Shown here one piece after another: positions 16,064-16,923 of a DNA stretch of 16,923 nucleotides. Below the pieces are notes generated by a model that did no database searches, had not been told where the DNA came from, and worked only from the letters and a program-made list of their open reading frames with translations. Origin of the DNA: Bacteroidales bacterium (GTDB lineage Bacteria; Bacteroidota; Bacteroidia; Bacteroidales; P3); contig JAISVE010000031.1 in the NCBI GenBank assembly GCA_031271725.1, positions 1 to 16,923 of the forward strand, written 5' to 3'. The stretch's first letter is position 1. Every line of letters begins with the position of its first letter. Position numbers and translations under genes: made by a program.

Positions 16064-16923
16064 ATGAAAACTAAAAATTTTTTTCTATTATTATCTTTTT
16101 TTAGCGTTAATGCTGTTTTTGCCCAACTACCCTCAGCCGGTGGTAATGCAGCTCCGCAGAATCCTGTAAAATGGAACTACACTGTTGAAAATGTTAAAGA
16201 CGGTGAAGCAGTTCTTGTCTTTAAGGCAAAAATTGCCGGTGATTGGCATTTGTATTCACAACATCTTGAGGCGGGTGGACCGCTTCCGACTGTATTTAAT
16301 TTTCCGTCATCAAAAGATTTTACGCGTGTGGGCTCAATCTCCGAATCACCAAAACCTAAAGAAGGAGTTGATGATATTTTCGGGACTAAAATTGCATATT
16401 TTGGGGGCAACGCAACCTTTAAGCAGCGTATCAAAATAAATACGCAAAATGATTTTAAAATAAAAGGTACTATCGACTATCAAGTGTGCAATGAGGAAAC
16501 ATGTATTCCTTTTACTGATATTGACTTTGCCTTTGATGTTAAGGTGGGAGCTGAGATTGCTGCGGGTGAGGTTGCAGAAAGCGATACAATGGCTGTTGCC
16601 GATGTTACAGAGACTTCCGAAGTTACAGCCTCTAACAATACAGCTACAGTTACAACAGACAATGCAATAAACGGCAACACTGAAGATGCAGGCGCAGGTG
16701 TCTCTTGGGGCTTTATCCTAACAGCAGTACTTATGGGCTTGCTTGCTGTTTTAACACCCTGCGTTTTCCCGATGATACCGATGACGGTTTCATTTTTTAT
16801 AGATACTGACAGCGGTGCAAAAGGTAGAAGTAAGGGCATATTGAAAGGACTTATTTTCGCTTTATCGGTAACACTTATCTACACTGCAATAGGCGGCATA
16901 GTAGCAATAACCAAGAGTGCCGA
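16064..16923 (+). CDS. dsbD: Thiol:disulfide interchange protein DsbD-type, 5' part (truncated by window edge)
   Basis: 286 codons are visible. The family passes electrons from cytoplasmic thioredoxin across the inner membrane to periplasmic thiol partners. Signal peptide: MKTKNFFLLLSFFSVNAVFAQ. The periplasmic N-terminal domain (about 30-175) shows the Bacteroidetes form: GDWHLYSQ, then C142 and C147 in YQVCNEETCIPF, the redox pair equivalent to that of nDsbD. A Ser/Thr/Ala/Glu linker (about 178-215) leads to the first membrane segment, which contains the transmembrane redox cysteine C233 in LAVLTPCVFPMIPMTVSFF. The remaining membrane helices and the C-terminal thioredoxin-like CxxC domain, if present, lie outside the window. 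The start is the ATG at 16064, the only one giving the signal peptide. Confidence 0.92.
   Translation, partial: MKTKNFFLLLSFFSVNAVFAQLPSAGGNAAPQNPVKWNYTVENVKDGEAVLVFKAKIAGDWHLYSQHLEAGGPLPTVFNFPSSKDFTRVGSISESPKPKEGVDDIFGTKIAYFGGNATFKQRIKINTQNDFKIKGTIDYQVCNEETCIPFTDIDFAFDVKVGAEIAAGEVAESDTMAVADVTETSEVTASNNTATVTTDNAINGNTEDAGAGVSWGFILTAVLMGLLAVLTPCVFPMIPMTVSFFIDTDSGAKGRSKGILKGLIFALSVTLIYTAIGGIVAITKSA

Overview
The window looks like a chromosomal segment from an AT-rich member of the Bacteroidota, probably Bacteroidales. The reasons are two type IX secretion (T9SS type A) C-terminal sorting domains, Bacteroidetes-type promoters (TTTG / TAnnTTTG), a DUF6580 membrane protein, and a large modular secreted protein of the kind typical of this phylum. 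I see no tRNA, rRNA, transposase or CRISPR array.

Layout, left to right. Positions 1-5807 (minus strand, running off the left edge) hold most of a very large YD-repeat (Rhs/TcB/SpvB-like) secreted protein: signal peptide, lamin-tail-like domain, SpvB-like domain, seven FG-GAP/VCBS calcium-type repeats, then a long YD-repeat array. Its hypervariable C-terminus lies outside the window. Just upstream, 12 bases away and in the same frame, is a 171-aa T9SS cargo protein carrying one YD-like motif (5820-6335). Above it is a DUF6580 membrane protein (6419-7018). A strong intrinsic terminator (7078-7118) separates these three genes from the next unit.

Positions 7128-14456 (minus strand) are the most interesting part. 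A textbook promoter (14425-14456) reads into a complete adenosylcobalamin-type riboswitch (14116-14419), then a hairpin next to the start codon (14079-14105), a 72-aa exported mini-protein (13855-14073) and a 2234-aa T9SS-secreted protein (7128-13832). The giant protein has four CUB-like plus sialidase-N-terminal-like module pairs, a parallel beta-helix, Fn3/PKD-like domains, a DUF4465-like domain, a BIG_2 domain and a sorting domain. As I recall, DUF4465 is the domain of BtuH, a surface vitamin B12-binding lipoprotein family of Bacteroides. I infer that this two-gene unit is a B12-repressed surface cobalamin-capture system with an unusually large, T9SS-delivered scaffold.

Positions 14431-14604 form a divergent intergenic region with a perfect 73-bp tandem duplication, a 14-bp palindrome and a -7 element only five bases from the start of pssA. 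On the right, pssA (phosphatidylserine synthase) and a solitary AbiEi-like antitoxin/regulator gene converge, followed by the 5' part of a dsbD-type thiol:disulfide interchange gene that runs off the right edge.
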